Shown here: one piece after another, positions 37,001 to 47,558 of the stretch | Numbering within the stretch: position 1 is the first letter of the stretch | Layout of the letters: the number at the start of each line of letters is the position of its first letter | NCBI GenBank assembly: GCA_951230915.1 | Contig: OX579639.1 | Coordinates: 20,584,001 to 20,648,000 of the forward strand | Length of the DNA stretch: 64,000 bases | Direction: 5' to 3' | From: Antitrichia curtipendula | Lineage: Eukaryota > Streptophyta > Bryopsida > Hypnales > Leucodontaceae | The notes under the pieces: generated by a model | Databases searched by the model: none | Seen by the model: the letters and a program-made list of their open reading frames with translations, nothing else | Told to the model about the DNA's origin: nothing | Made by a program: the position numbers and the translations under genes

Positions 37001-38200
37001 AATCCAACTGGATTTAGATTATAATTAGAATCAATGTTCTTCCTTCTAAAAGCTATATAGTCAATCATATGACCTTAGATGAGTAGACTATTCATGTACA
37101 CCAACTAAATTTTCCATGGTTGGAGTTTATCCTCTAAGAATAAACAAATAACATTGTGCATGTGTTGGTGAGAGTCATAGGTGCTATAATAGACTTTTGA
37201 ACGAGTTTGGAAAGTGTTTATTTGTCTCAAAGGCTAAATACAAAATTATTTATAAACTTTGTGAAATGACTCATGTGGAGTGTGGAGTGCTTGCCACGTA
37301 CTCAAGTTCAATGAGTTGAGGTCAAAACTTAAAGATCATGTTGCTATTGAGACTCCTTCTAAACATGCAAATAACTATACTACAAGAGACTCTATATTTG
37401 TAGCATTGGCTTGCTTTCCAATAAAGTGCTACTTAAATTTCCTCCTATATAGCCTTTGTCAATACAAAGCCTCAAGCGTTTAATTCTATTTTCTTCATGG
37501 TAGAGCAACCTACATCTTTAGTCTAAACAATCATCCCTTTTTCGACATCCATCAACTTCGTATGTTCTTTCATCCCTACTAGTATGCCATGTGCCATTGT
37601 CACAATCAAAAGAAAAATTAAACTTATTTTCTTATTTTCTTATTCATAAGAACTTCAAAACTCAATATCTTTTGTGTCGTGAGTCCAAAAGTGACAAAAC
37701 AAATCCCGTGCACCCCTCCTTGCCGAGGGCTTTCCGACTATCAAATATGTGATTGAGGGATGCACGGTCTGGGAGATCTCGTCATATCAAACAAACAAAT
37801 AACCTATCTTAATGGATGAATAGTGTGTCTTGTACGTTGCCACAATCTAAATAAAATAATTAAAAATAATAATTTAATTCATTAAAATTTTGAAATTCAA
37901 TAACTTTCACACAATATTGTGAGAAGTTGCATTCTTGTTATTATCTAAAATTAATAAACTTCAATCAAAAACTAACAAAACTAAAATTTCTTGGAGATGT
38001 TTTTGGCTACTTCATCTAAAGAAAATCCTTTTTTTTCTAGTGTATTGATAGCTACTACCAAATCCATGTAAGATTTTGACAAAAAATTGCTACAAATTGA
38101 AAGGTTGCAAAGCCTTCTCCCTTTTGATGTAGAGCCAACCAAAATGAATTCAAGAAAGGTCCCATGTGACCAAATCAAAGTGCATGGCCCAAAGAACATC
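34075..38200. other. Gene-free AT-rich DNA
   Basis: The 3' end of the CAX transcript should fall in the first few hundred bases. Beyond that I see no protein family, no paired terminal repeats I could define, and no RNA gene. Short open frames (for example about 37280 and 37981-38202) have no recognisable content. Confidence 0.4.
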
Positions 38201-38779
38201 AATTGTTGGGCTATGAGAGCATTCCCACCAAGGAGCTTCCCTATCCCTATCCGGATGAGTTTTCATAAGAAACCTTCCCACTGGCATTTTCTATGTCTAA
38301 ATGTTTAGGGAGGAGAGGTCCAAATTTTCTATACGGGATGATGAATAAGGAACTCAAATGAAGTAGTTCCTAACACTCTTTTCACCCTTCCAGCATGAGT
38401 TATGCTTCATTGGTTCGTGGAAGTATTATTCATTTGATCTTGTTACTATTTTTATAGTTTTGTTTTGACTTTTCTTTGCAGAATTGCGGGTTTGCCCACA
38501 CCAAGCCCTCACGGATGAAGCAAACCAAATCTGCGACTTGCACCTTCGTGGTGGGTTTATTGTTAGACCTATGTCAGGTCTTCTCCTCCTTCCCCACAAA
38601 GTTTGCCGTTCTTCTCAATTGTCTAAGAAGTGAACTATGAGTTTTAGTCTTAGTTACAATGAATTAGGATTTTTGTTTTAGGGACATTATGAAGGTTCCA
38701 GGGGGGGCTATTTAGCACTTATGTTTGGTGTGAGGAAGAAGTCCATTTTTAAGGGATTTAAGAGAGAAGGAAGGGAGGT

Positions 38780-39163
38780 TCTTCAAATTTAAAGAGGGAG
38801 TAGACGGAGAAAGCTTTGAAGTTTATTGTGGACATGTGTGAGGAGGAGTACTAGGAGTACAACCAAAAGTCATTCAAGCAAGTGAATTGGGAGGCTTTTG
38901 CAAAAATGTTGAATGCCTAGTTTTCTAACAACCCTCAAAGAATGTGGACTTAAACTTGTGACAAGTGGAACAAGATGAGGAGTACTTATCAAAAAGAGAA
39001 GGCAAAGCAAGAAGAAATGGGAGCTCCACCTTCTTCTTGGACTCCAACCAACCAAGATGTGATTGGACAAGTGAATAGGAGTGCATGGAAGAAAAAAAGA
39101 AAGTTAGATACTACAGAGGAATCCATTTCCTCTGCCATTAACAGTCTTCTGAAGAAAATCTAG
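38780..39163 (+). pseudogene. Myb/SANT-like protein of the PIF/Harbinger element
   Basis: Reading one frame gives pieces such as NWEAFAKMLNA, NNPQRMWT, CDKWNKMRSTYQKEK and GAPPSSWTP, interrupted by two or three stop codons near 38850-38960. It then stays open through a lysine-rich tail to TAG at 39161-39163. W-x-x-F and N-P-Q-R-M-W-T followed by C-x-D-K-W-N-K-M are the pattern of the plant Myb/SANT-like (Myb_DNA-bind_3) domain, found as the accessory protein of PIF/Harbinger transposons, which helps bring the nuclease to the element ends. The stops mark it as non-functional. Confidence 0.65.
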
Positions 39164-39319
39164 ACGTGAAGAAAATGAAGATGTTGATTACGGAAAAGAT
39201 GATAGAGAGTGATAGAGAGAGTAGAGACTTGGCAATGAAGGGTCAATTACAAACGACCGCTTTGTTTGTTGAAGTGCTCAAGGGCAAAGAGTCTTCTAGT
39301 ACTACTAAGTAGAAGTACC

Positions 39320-39351
39320 TTTGATGTCTTACATTATTGTAAGACATCAAA
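39320..39351. terminator. Perfect 14-bp stem with 4-nt loop between the convergent Harbinger genes
   Basis: TTTGATGTCTTACA (39320-39333), loop TTAT, then the exact reverse complement (39338-39351). It lies after the stop of the + strand Myb-like gene and before the end of the - strand nuclease gene. Its position suggests a 3'-end or bidirectional termination structure; this is inference, since plant polyadenylation does not require hairpins. Confidence 0.3.
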
Positions 39352-40051
39352 ACACTGGTATATTTTACCAATCTTGTATAGAATTTGTTTGGATTTGTTC
39401 CAAATTCCAATACATTCAATAGGAGACTTCTTTCCAACATGATTCTATATACATGTATACAAATATTTGCATTCAAAAATTTGAGAAATTACATGTGCAA
39501 TGTATTAGCATTCATTCATCATTAGAATTTTTCAAAACCCATTGTGCATACAATTTTTCCCTCAATTTTTTTTCTTCACATTTTGATGCTTCTCCATCTC
39601 TAGCCACAAGTAACCTTACGTTGCCATATTCAACTAGCAAATCTCTTCTTAAACGTGCATTAGTGACATGAGGCCTTGATTCATTCAACAGCTCAGAATA
39701 ATTGTGAAGCCAACAACATACCATATACCCTAGCGGCCCTATCCACTCTTGAATTGAAATGCTTCAAGATCTTCCATCTATTCTTCAAATTCCCAACCGC
39801 TTGTTCAATGACCACTCTATTAGAATTCTTTGAATTATTGAATTGTTTCTTCTCCAAATCGTTTGGAGCCTTCCAAAACCTTCATCAAGTACGTGCAAAT
39901 GGAATATGCAACGTTTCCAATCAAATAAAGAGTGCAACGGACATCTTCCACCAAAACATTCGGTTCTCAAAGAATTTCTCGCCTCCTCAAACTCTTGTAC
40001 AAACTTGAGATTTTAAATTGACTATCATCATGCACTCCTCCAGATTGGCTA

Positions 40052-40202
40052 TAGTTGTCACATTAGACAAGTTACTATTCATTTTATGTCTTGTAGAACG
40101 AGTTACTATTCATCAAATGTACTTCTCGAGTACATTTAATGAATAGTAACTCGTCCTATAGGACATAAAATGAATAGTAACTTGTCCAATGTGACAACTA
40201 TG
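40052..40202. mobile_element. Palindromic MITE inside the nuclease gene, 9-10 bp target duplication
   Basis: The arms TAGTTGTCACATT.GACAAG and its inverse ..CTTGTCC.AATGTGACAACTA extend about 74 bp with few mismatches around a centre gtacttctcgagtac. Each arm contains GTTACTATTCAT twice. The element is bounded by direct repeats agattggcta at 40042-40051 and 40203-40212. A 9-10 bp duplication is characteristic of Mutator-like (MULE) elements rather than of Harbinger, hAT or Tc1. There is no coding capacity. Confidence 0.75.
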
Positions 40203-40835
40203 AGATTGGCTAGTGCAAACAATCTAGAAAATCTTCTGTGAATCACATACCACTTATAGAACAATAGAATGAAATTTTTTTCTATTGAAAAAGTCACTAG
40301 CAACTAATGCCGCTTGTCTACTAGGAATCTCTACTAATGGTATATGAGTGCCATCAATAGCTCTACAAATGTTTGGCAATCTTGTTATTTCTTTGAAGTA
40401 ATATATGATGGTTTGAAGGCGGTCTCTACGAGGAATACTAATGTAATGACCAAATTATTTGTCTCTATCTATAAATATGTCACAAATTATGTCCACATAC
40501 TTTTTAATGGTTGAAGCCCCAATTTTAAAACAATCTGCCATGTACTCCAGACTATGGCCATGTGCAAATCTATAAATCATGCATGTTATAAATTTTTTGA
40601 TTTCCATTTGTGGCCTCACTTAATTGACACACCTACTTCTTAAAAATGATGTCAACATGTTCAACAAGTTTTCAAATGCACCAAAACTCATTCTATAAAA
40701 AAATTTGAATTTGTTGTGGTGCATTTCATTATTTGATCTCCAAACTATCCTCTCTACATAATTCCAATATGTTGCTTGCCGAGACTCTACCCAAAAGAGG
40801 CGTGGAGCATTTGGTTTTCTTCCTCTTGCTAAACA

Positions 40836-40853
40836 ACAACAACAACAACAAAA
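40836..40853. repeat. (CAA)n microsatellite
   Basis: Six consecutive CAA/ACA triplets within the N-terminal region of the Harbinger nuclease remnant; on the - strand they encode a run of hydrophobic residues that is not part of the conserved domain. Confidence 0.6.
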
Positions 40854-41679
40854 AATGAAACCCCATAGAAGTCCCACCACCAGAATTCAAAACCTCCCAA
40901 GCCCGACTTTGGTAACTTAAAGAATTGCTCATTGTCATAGAGAGCACGAGCCACATGATCACCACTTTAGCACAAAAAGAAGGCTCCATATCCAATTAAA
41001 AAACTCTTTCAAATTAATTGTATACAAGAAATTGACACTAAAATCCTAAAATGGGGAGGACCTTCAAAAGCTTACACTGAACACAAAATGTAAGTCAAAA
41101 ACAACAAAGAAACATTCCCCACAACATGTACTACCATTTGCAAAAAATTTAAAAATAAACAAATAAACATACCAAGATATTTAAACATGAAGTTGAAGCT
41201 CTTCTAAGCTCCAACACCAAAAATGTCCCAATGATTGAAGCTCCAAAATTGTTAAGAAATATCTTTTATTAATACGTTCTCCACTGCAGTTTACTGTATT
41301 TCTAAAGGTATCTAGGGATTATATTAGAATCCCTTAGACCAATAGGATTGAAGGATTTCACCTTCTTTTCCTAGTATATATTTGATACTTCTTTGTGCTA
41401 GATTACTATTCTCTTGTGTACTTTGGTTTGACAACCTTGTATAGTATTCTTTTGTTTCCTATTCTCAACGCATTATCAACACACTCTCTATACTTTTGTC
41501 TTGATATTTTTTAGAGGGTGTTTTATAAACTCCCACCTTCTATCTTTCCGTTTTAGTACTCTCCCTCTCAACAATATCCATTGGCCCTGCTCCCCGAGTT
41601 TGCTCTAGCCACTCTTGTTTTCGTTTTCTCCTTCATCCCTCTGTTGTCACTGTTTTACAACCTTTAGGCCCTTCCACCC

Positions 41680-42950
41680 CTTGTCCATTCCGATATTTTT
41701 TGGTTTTGGTTGATGCATTAGGCAAACAATCACATGTTTCATTATTATCTATGAGAAATTTGTTTTGTGCCAATTTATTATCAATGTTGATCCATTTCAA
41801 AGCTCATTTTTTGATTATCTAGTTAAAACATTACATATGGATAATGCTCGAAAATTTTGATCAAAATCTTTTGAAGATTATTGCACTGCAATATGGATTG
41901 ATTTAATATATTCGATTTCATATGAATATGCTCAAAATGGATTGACAGAGTCTTTTATCAAAAGAATCCAACTTATTGTAAGACCATTGCTTTTTCAAGC
42001 AAATTTGTCTTATCTTATGTGGGGACATGCAGTTTTACAATTCTGCAACTCTAATTCAATTCCGTCCTTCATCTTTGAAAATTGTTTCTTCACAAAAACT
42101 TCTTTCATGACGTGTTCCCAATGTATCTCACTTGTAAGTGTTAGTTTGCCTTGTATGGGTTCCAATTCCGGAACTTCAGCGTCAAACTATTGGAGCTCAT
42201 TGACAAGAAATCATCTATGTTGGGTTTGATTCTCCAAATATTATTCGTTATATCAACCCCTCTACTGGTACGTTGCTTTGTACTCATTTTGCTAATTGTC
42301 GATTTGAAGAAGACATATTTTCATCTTTAAAAGGAGGAGCATCTATTCAAGAGCATTCTAAAGGGCTTATATCAAAGGCATCTGAAACATTTACATTGAA
42401 CTCTTATCCTTGAACATCTTTGGTTGAAACCGAAGTTGCTAAAATTTTGCATTTATAAAAGATTGCGGATCAAACACTTGACAGCTTTAATGATGCACCA
42501 AGAATCACTAGGACTCTATTGAACGAAGCTCAAAATGTTTCTGCTCAAGTTTCAATACCGGAGACTATTACAACTCCAACTCTTCAATCAATGAACAAAC
42601 GGACTTGCGGACCAGATAAACAACCACGCAAGCGCAAGGCAATGACTAATACTATCAATCCTTCTATACCTACAGCAACCACTACCAATTTTATGGGATC
42701 ACTTATATCAAAATGTCCATCCACATTTAATATCATTGCAACTCCTTAGGGAGGAACTGTTATTTATGAGCAAGAAAAGTTGAAGTTGAATACAAAATTA
42801 TCTCTGATGTATTGTGGTACATGTGATATTTGGGACAGAGCAACAACTGAAATAAATGTATCATTCATTTGTATGATTGCTGAAAATCTTTCTTGCGAGA
42901 AAGATGATCCAGAACCAAATACTATTGAAGAAGCAATGCATTGTTTTTGA
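41680..42950 (+). pseudogene. Copia integrase region remnant
   Basis: Frame-shifted but recognisable Copia integrase core and C-terminal segments: a RYFLVLVDA-like start (about 41690), HVSLLSMRN, then EYAQNGLTESFIKR and QLIVRPLLFQANL (about 41930-42010), WGHAVLQF, and the later GT-type tail IIRYINPSTGTLLCTHFANC with RFEEDIFSSLKGG. This is followed by the low-complexity linker with a KRTCGPDKQPRKRK-type basic patch and DPEPNTIEEAMHCF just before the TTAA insertion. Several stops interrupt it. Confidence 0.75.
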
Positions 42951-42958
42951 TTGGTTAA

Positions 42959-44027
42959 CCCCTAAAGATCAAAGACTCTGTTTTCATTAAAATCGCTCCA
43001 AAATTGCTATTTCTAATACAAGTACCAAATTTTTGAAAAAAAATATTTTTGAAAAATGTAACCATATGATCTTATATTAAACTAGTTTAAGAAGTTGTGG
43101 AAAAAATTTCAAAATTTTTCACCGTGTGGATTGCAAGATAAGAGCGTTTGAATTGACAAAAATCATTTTTTTGTCCTTGCAAAAATCCGGGCAGTTGCAC
43201 TCCACAAGGTCACATTTGTATGAAATTTTTTCCAAAATGGTGGTTACTCTTTGGATTCATTCTTCAAGGCAAGTTTTCTACATGCATAAAAAATTTCAGA
43301 TCATTTGGAATTGTTAAACATATAGGAAAAAGACAATAAGTAGAAAGAGGTGGAGAATGTTCAAAACACTAAATTGTTAAGAATTTAAATATGGAATTGA
43401 AAAATGCCAATCCCAACAGTTGTAATGTTGTAATAAAAAATCTACATCCAATGTTTTTATTTTTTTTCAAAAATATTAAAAAATGAGTTAAATAAAAGAC
43501 TTCAAAGTTTATCTTAGAGTAGAGATTCCATATCTACTCTCAAACTAAAACTTCTCATAACACTAGAAGAAAAATGGGTCCTATGCAACTAGCCATTGCA
43601 ACTAAAAAGTGTCCACTGCAACTCAAAATGAGTTGCAGTGGACACTTTTTAATTGCAATGGCTAGTTGCATAGGACCCATTTTTCTTCTAGTGTAACTTT
43701 CATCTCATTAATTAAAATAGAATGATTAAAAGCTTTCCAAGTATGCGTAAATCTAAAGAACCAATTTCAAATTTTTATTTTAAAAAAAAGTAATTTTTAA
43801 AGAAGTTTTTTCAGCTGCCCAAGATGCCCGCCAACCAATGAAAATGACATATCATGCAATAACTTTTTAGCCACGTAGTAAAAAATTATGAAAATTGTTG
43901 GGCCTTAAAGCTACTCCTTGAGGACATCTTATGTGAAAATTTCAAAGAAAAAAAATAAAAATTCCGATCGTTGTGAGCTGCCCCAAATTGCTATGTTGTC
44001 AAAAAACAGTGTTTGGTCTTTTAGTGG
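42959..44027. mobile_element. TTAA-type element, copy 3, inserted in the Copia polyprotein
   Basis: It is flanked by TTAA at 42955-42958 and 44028-44031. The left end is CCCCTAAAGATCAAAGACTC; the right end read inward is CCACTAAAAGACCAAACACT, so the inverted ends match over about 26 bp with small gaps. Left out together with one TTAA, the Copia sequence reads ...DWLKWKVVIEEKY, exactly the conserved Copia segment between the linker and the reverse transcriptase (apart from a one-base indel just before). That confirms both boundaries. The 1069-bp element encodes no recognisable transposase and contains the 133-bp CACTA-ended MITE. TTAA target use and CCC-starting ends recall piggyBac elements, but the class is not proven. 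Confidence 0.75.
43561..43693. mobile_element. 133-bp CACTA-ended foldback MITE
   Basis: Two 65-bp arms are exact inverse copies except for one mismatch and enclose a 3-nt AAA loop. The ends are CACTAGAAGAAAAATGGG and its inverse ..CTTCTAGTG. The 3-bp target duplication TAA (43558-43560 and 43694-43696) is the CACTA superfamily size. The related repeat at 9809 reads ctcataactttcatct, with TAA present once and no insert, which is the empty site. RNA from either strand would fold into a near-perfect hairpin. Confidence 0.85.
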
Positions 44028-44031
44028 TTAA

Positions 44032-45620
44032 AGTGGAAAGTTGTTATTGAGGAGAAGTATGCTTCTTTGCATAAAAGACAAGTCTTTAGACCTATCTTGA
44101 ATAATCTTTCTTCTCGTCCTTCTTCTCGACCTCTTGGATATAAGCTGATATTTGTATGCAAATGCGATGAAATATGTCAAATTATCCATTACAAAGTCCA
44201 TCTGGTTGCTCAAGGTTTCACTCAAAAGTTTTGTATTGATTATGATTCTACATATTCACTTGTTATGGATTCTGTTACCTTCTAATATCTTGTTGGAATG
44301 GCAGTACATACCTACCTTGAAATGTATCTTATGGATGTAGTCACAACTTACCTATATGGTTCCTTTTATGTTAAAATTTATATGAAAGTCCCACCTGGTC
44401 TTGAAACTACTAGTCAGGTTGCTTCCATTCCAAGTACACATCATAGTGTTAAATTACAATGGCATTATATGGTCTTAAACAATTTGGACTCATGTAGTAT
44501 CAACGACTATGGAACTATCTCATTGAATATCATTTTATAAATGATCCATTGCTCCCATATCTCTTTATCAAACAAGACAAATATGAATTTATGATCATTG
44601 CAATATATCTTGATGATTTAAACCTTGTGGGCACTAAATCTATATGTATTGCAACTATTCAGCTACTTACTTGTGAGTTTGAGATGAAATTTCTTGGAAA
44701 AACTACTTTTTGCATTGGCCTACAAGTTCTTCACTTGAAAGATGATAGCATTTTTCTTTCACAAATGGCTTATATCAACTAAATCTTGAAAAGATTCAAT
44801 ATGATAGATGCCTATCCACTTTCCACACCTATGGTTGGTCGTAGCAACAAAGGTAATGATCCTTATCGCTCTTGCGAGGAGGAAGAGGAACCACATAATG
44901 AACAATATCCATACTTCGCTACGAATAGAGCTCTTTTATATTTGGCTACATGTACAAGGCCTGATATTGCATTTGCAGTTAGTGTCCTTGCAAGGTATAG
45001 TGCCCGTCCTATACTACAACATTAAAATGACATTAAACACCTTTTTTGTTATTTGAAAGGGACTAAAGACTTAGGATTACATTATTTTTTATCAGTAGAT
45101 TCCAAATTAGTTGGATATGTTGATGTTGGCTATAAATTTGACCCTGTAACAGCCAAGTCTCAAACACGTTATGTTTTCTTACGACATGGAGCTGCAATAT
45201 CTTGGAAATCGGTAAAGCAATCAATAACTGCAACGTCATCTAATCATGTAGAAATTATTGCTTTGCATGAAGCATCTCGGGAATGCATCTGGTTGAGATC
45301 AGTTGATAAATTTATTCAAACAAATTGCGGGTTATCATATGCTGATTCTCCAACTATCTTATATGAAGACAACAGTGTTTGTGTTGCACAAATGCAAGTC
45401 GATTTTATTAAGGGTGATCGAACTAAACATATTGATCCAAAATATTTCAGTTATATATACCCATGACTTGATTATAGAGCAAGTACTTGAAATCAAGAAA
45501 GTTATATCAGCAAAGAATCTTGCGGATCTCTTTACCAAGGCTCTTCCATTATGTACTCATTGTCGACTTATTCATGGCATTGGAATGTGCCCGGGGAGGA
45601 CACTCCCCGCGTTTTAGCAA
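44032..45620 (+). pseudogene. Copia reverse transcriptase and RNase H remnant
   Basis: Pieces in order: PLGYKLIFVCK, HYKVHLVAQGFTQ and IDYDSTYSLVMD (RT N-terminal motifs), LMDVVTTYLYGSFYVKIYMKVPPG, IAIYLDDLNLVG (the catalytic Y-x-D-D motif, present as YLDD), FLGKTTFCIGLQV, and ATCTRPDIAFAVSVLARYSA. RNase H follows: GYVDVGYKFDP, YVFLRHGAAISWKS, SITATSSNHVEIIALHEASRECIWLR, TILYEDNSVCVAQM, RTKHIDPKYF and AKNLADLFTKALP. Stops and frame changes occur near 44283, 44540, 44780, 45025 and 45465. The family assignment is certain; the product is defunct. Confidence 0.9.
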
Positions 45621-46152
45621 CCCACGTGCGGCGGAAAAAGTAATACATATAATACATCTTAAAATTTATTTATTTTTCAAAAAAAAAAATTATAGATATA
45701 TTTTACTACTTTAAAAGTTTATGTTTTGAATTTTTGGATTTTTTCCACTGGATTTTATCATGAGAATGAATTGATAAAGGTGTTGTACTCTTTTTCCATA
45801 ATTATGGTTTTATCCTTTGTTTATATTCAAGGTTTTTCCAGATAAGGTTTTAATGAGGCAACAACCCTATATCTTGCAAGATTACGGACAATACCATATA
45901 GGACATTGCATAGAATTTTATTTGTAAATATTATGTCGAGCAAGGAGGTTGGAATGTTAAGAAATATCTTCTATTAATACGCTCTTCCATGTAGTTTACA
46001 ATAGTTCTAAAGATACCTAAGGATTATATTAGAATCCCTTAGACCAATAGGAGAGAAGGATTTCACCTTCTTTTCCTAGTATATATTTGATACTTCTTTG
46101 GTTAATAGATTAATCTTTTCTTGTGTACTTTGGTTTGACAACCTGTAGTATT

Positions 46153-47518
46153 AGAATCTATAGCTAGAAGTGCGCAATAGTTTAATTTTGTTAATTTTCC
46201 AATTTTCTATAGAACTATGGCACTTAAGTTCTTAAAATCTGGTTATTACCATTTAGTAAGGACTTTACTATTGAATCTCATGTGAATGGATAGTAATGAA
46301 TGAATGGGGTGCAAACTATTGAGGTAGTTATGAATTGATTTGGGTGAGATGGGTGAAATCAATTGTCAGGTAGTTTTGGAGGGCAGTCTAGAAGAGAGTC
46401 CAGAACTCCTGTGGTGGTGGAGGTCAACAGAGTACATGAAGAATTGATAGTCGTGTCAACGGTGTTAGGCAGGGGAAATTTAGTGCTGGAGTATTGGTAG
46501 AATTTCTATAGTGCTAGTGTCTGTAGTTGTGAGTTTGTGGTTCGATAGTTGTTGTGCAATGAAGCTGGATTTATAGTGGAAATCAATTGTAAAATTCACG
46601 ATGAAATACAATGCGGAATTCATGAAATGAATGTGTGATCGATTGAGTGGATGTTTAGATGTATAGTGCAATGTAGATTCTTTCTATTGCAATATGATGA
46701 GTGTGATGAAATTGTAGATGTCAATTATGAGAATGTGATAAGATTGAGTGTTGTGTCTATGGATTCGATTCTGTGAGGAATTTCTATCGTTGTAGCTGTA
46801 TGCGAATACTTGACTGTATTTTATTTTAATTGTTTTATCAATAGTATGTATATGGACTGATTGCATGGTATATGTCAATGTGTATGAACATAATATTGTT
46901 GAGTGTTTCATGAGGAGAACTAGAGATTAAACTATAAGAACACTGTGATTAAATTTATGCAAAGTGAGTCTGTAGACTGGATCAATAGAACTGGAAAATG
47001 AGTTATATAAAGGTGAATCGAGAATTGTCTAAATTGAGTCAAATGAAATGTAATTTTGCAATTGATTGGACTACTTAAAGCCTGAGTGTAAAAGAAAGAT
47101 ATAAGTGGCTATAGAAAAAAACAATATCAAACACCCAATTGGAGTAAAGTCGGAGTTAAGCTGTGAGACAAAAGAATCAATTGAAGATGCTGAACAAATA
47201 GAGAAGAAGAAGATCTATAGAGATTGCACCATCCAGTTGGTGGGATTGACAAGAAAGTGAACGAACGAAGCGAAATCAATAGATTTATATACAACTCATA
47301 AGTTTCCAACCTTGGTTATAATTATAATAAGTATGACTTTATCTATTATACGGGCTGAATTGATATATTCTCAAATCCTTCAATTGTACACAACTTGGGG
47401 TTAATCTAATTTCCCTTAGAAATCACCCATAGTACATTCATACCTCCATGAGAACGAACTTAAACTATAGGAATTTATTTATGTTCATCCATTGTAAATT
47501 CTAGTCTACATAACCTTA
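46153..47518. mobile_element. 1.37-kb element inserted in the Copia 3' LTR
   Basis: The 3' LTR matches the 5' LTR up to gacaacct, then is broken, and resumes at tagtattctttt near 47521. Direct repeats tgtagtatt (46144-46152 and 47519-47527) bound the insert: a 9-bp duplication, or 8 bp if the first T is excluded. The ends AGAATCTATAGCTAGAA and, inverted from the right, AGGTTATGTAGACTAGAA are an imperfect terminal repeat. The duplication size fits Mutator-like or hAT elements. Small open frames inside show no known transposase. Confidence 0.65.
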
Positions 47519-47558
47519 TGTAGTATTCTTTTCTTTCCTATTCTCAACACTCCAAAAT

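Larger units (their letters stand above)
39510..40995 (-). pseudogene. PIF/Harbinger DDE nuclease, interrupted
   Basis: Read on the - strand from about 40990, the order of motifs is that of a DDE_Tnp_4 nuclease: a (CAA)n-encoded Leu run; FFYRMSFGAFENLLNML; a VRPQMEIKKFI-like start (after a stop near 40620); MIYRFAHGHSLEYMAD; IGASTIKKYVDIICD; FKEITRLPNICRAIDGTHIPL (first catalytic Asp in the GAIDGTH-type motif); SDFFNRKKFHSIVL; CDSQKIF; then GGVHDDSQFKISSLY, YLIGNVAYSICTY (second Asp position replaced by Asn in N-V-A-Y) and, at the end, VCCWLHN. Several stop codons and at least one frame change are present. The insertion at 40052-40202 separates CDSQKIF..VCTSQS from GGVHD; with that insert and one target copy left out, the local frame is continuous. 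Confidence 0.75.
41250..47549 (+). mobile_element. Copia-type LTR retrotransposon, internally deleted and nested
   Basis: The 5' LTR is about 41250-41470 (TGTTAAGAA..CTCAACG). The 3' LTR starts at 45955 after a purine-rich tract (aaggaggttggaa), is split by an insertion at 46153-47518, and ends CTCAACA at 47549. LTRs start TGTT and end AACA and differ at roughly a tenth of positions, so the insertion is old. The internal order is integrase, reverse transcriptase, RNase H, which is the Copia order. Gag and protease are absent: integrase-related sequence begins within ~200 bp of the 5' LTR. The reading frame has many stops and frameshifts. Direct repeats ctccaaaat lie at 41241-41249 and 47550-47558, directly outside the LTRs. 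Confidence 0.85.

Noticed and set aside
38205..38330. Left terminal repeat of the Harbinger element near 38205
   Set aside because: A GGGC start and the sequence gagcattcccacca look like Tourist-type ends, but no matching right end or 3-bp duplication was found.
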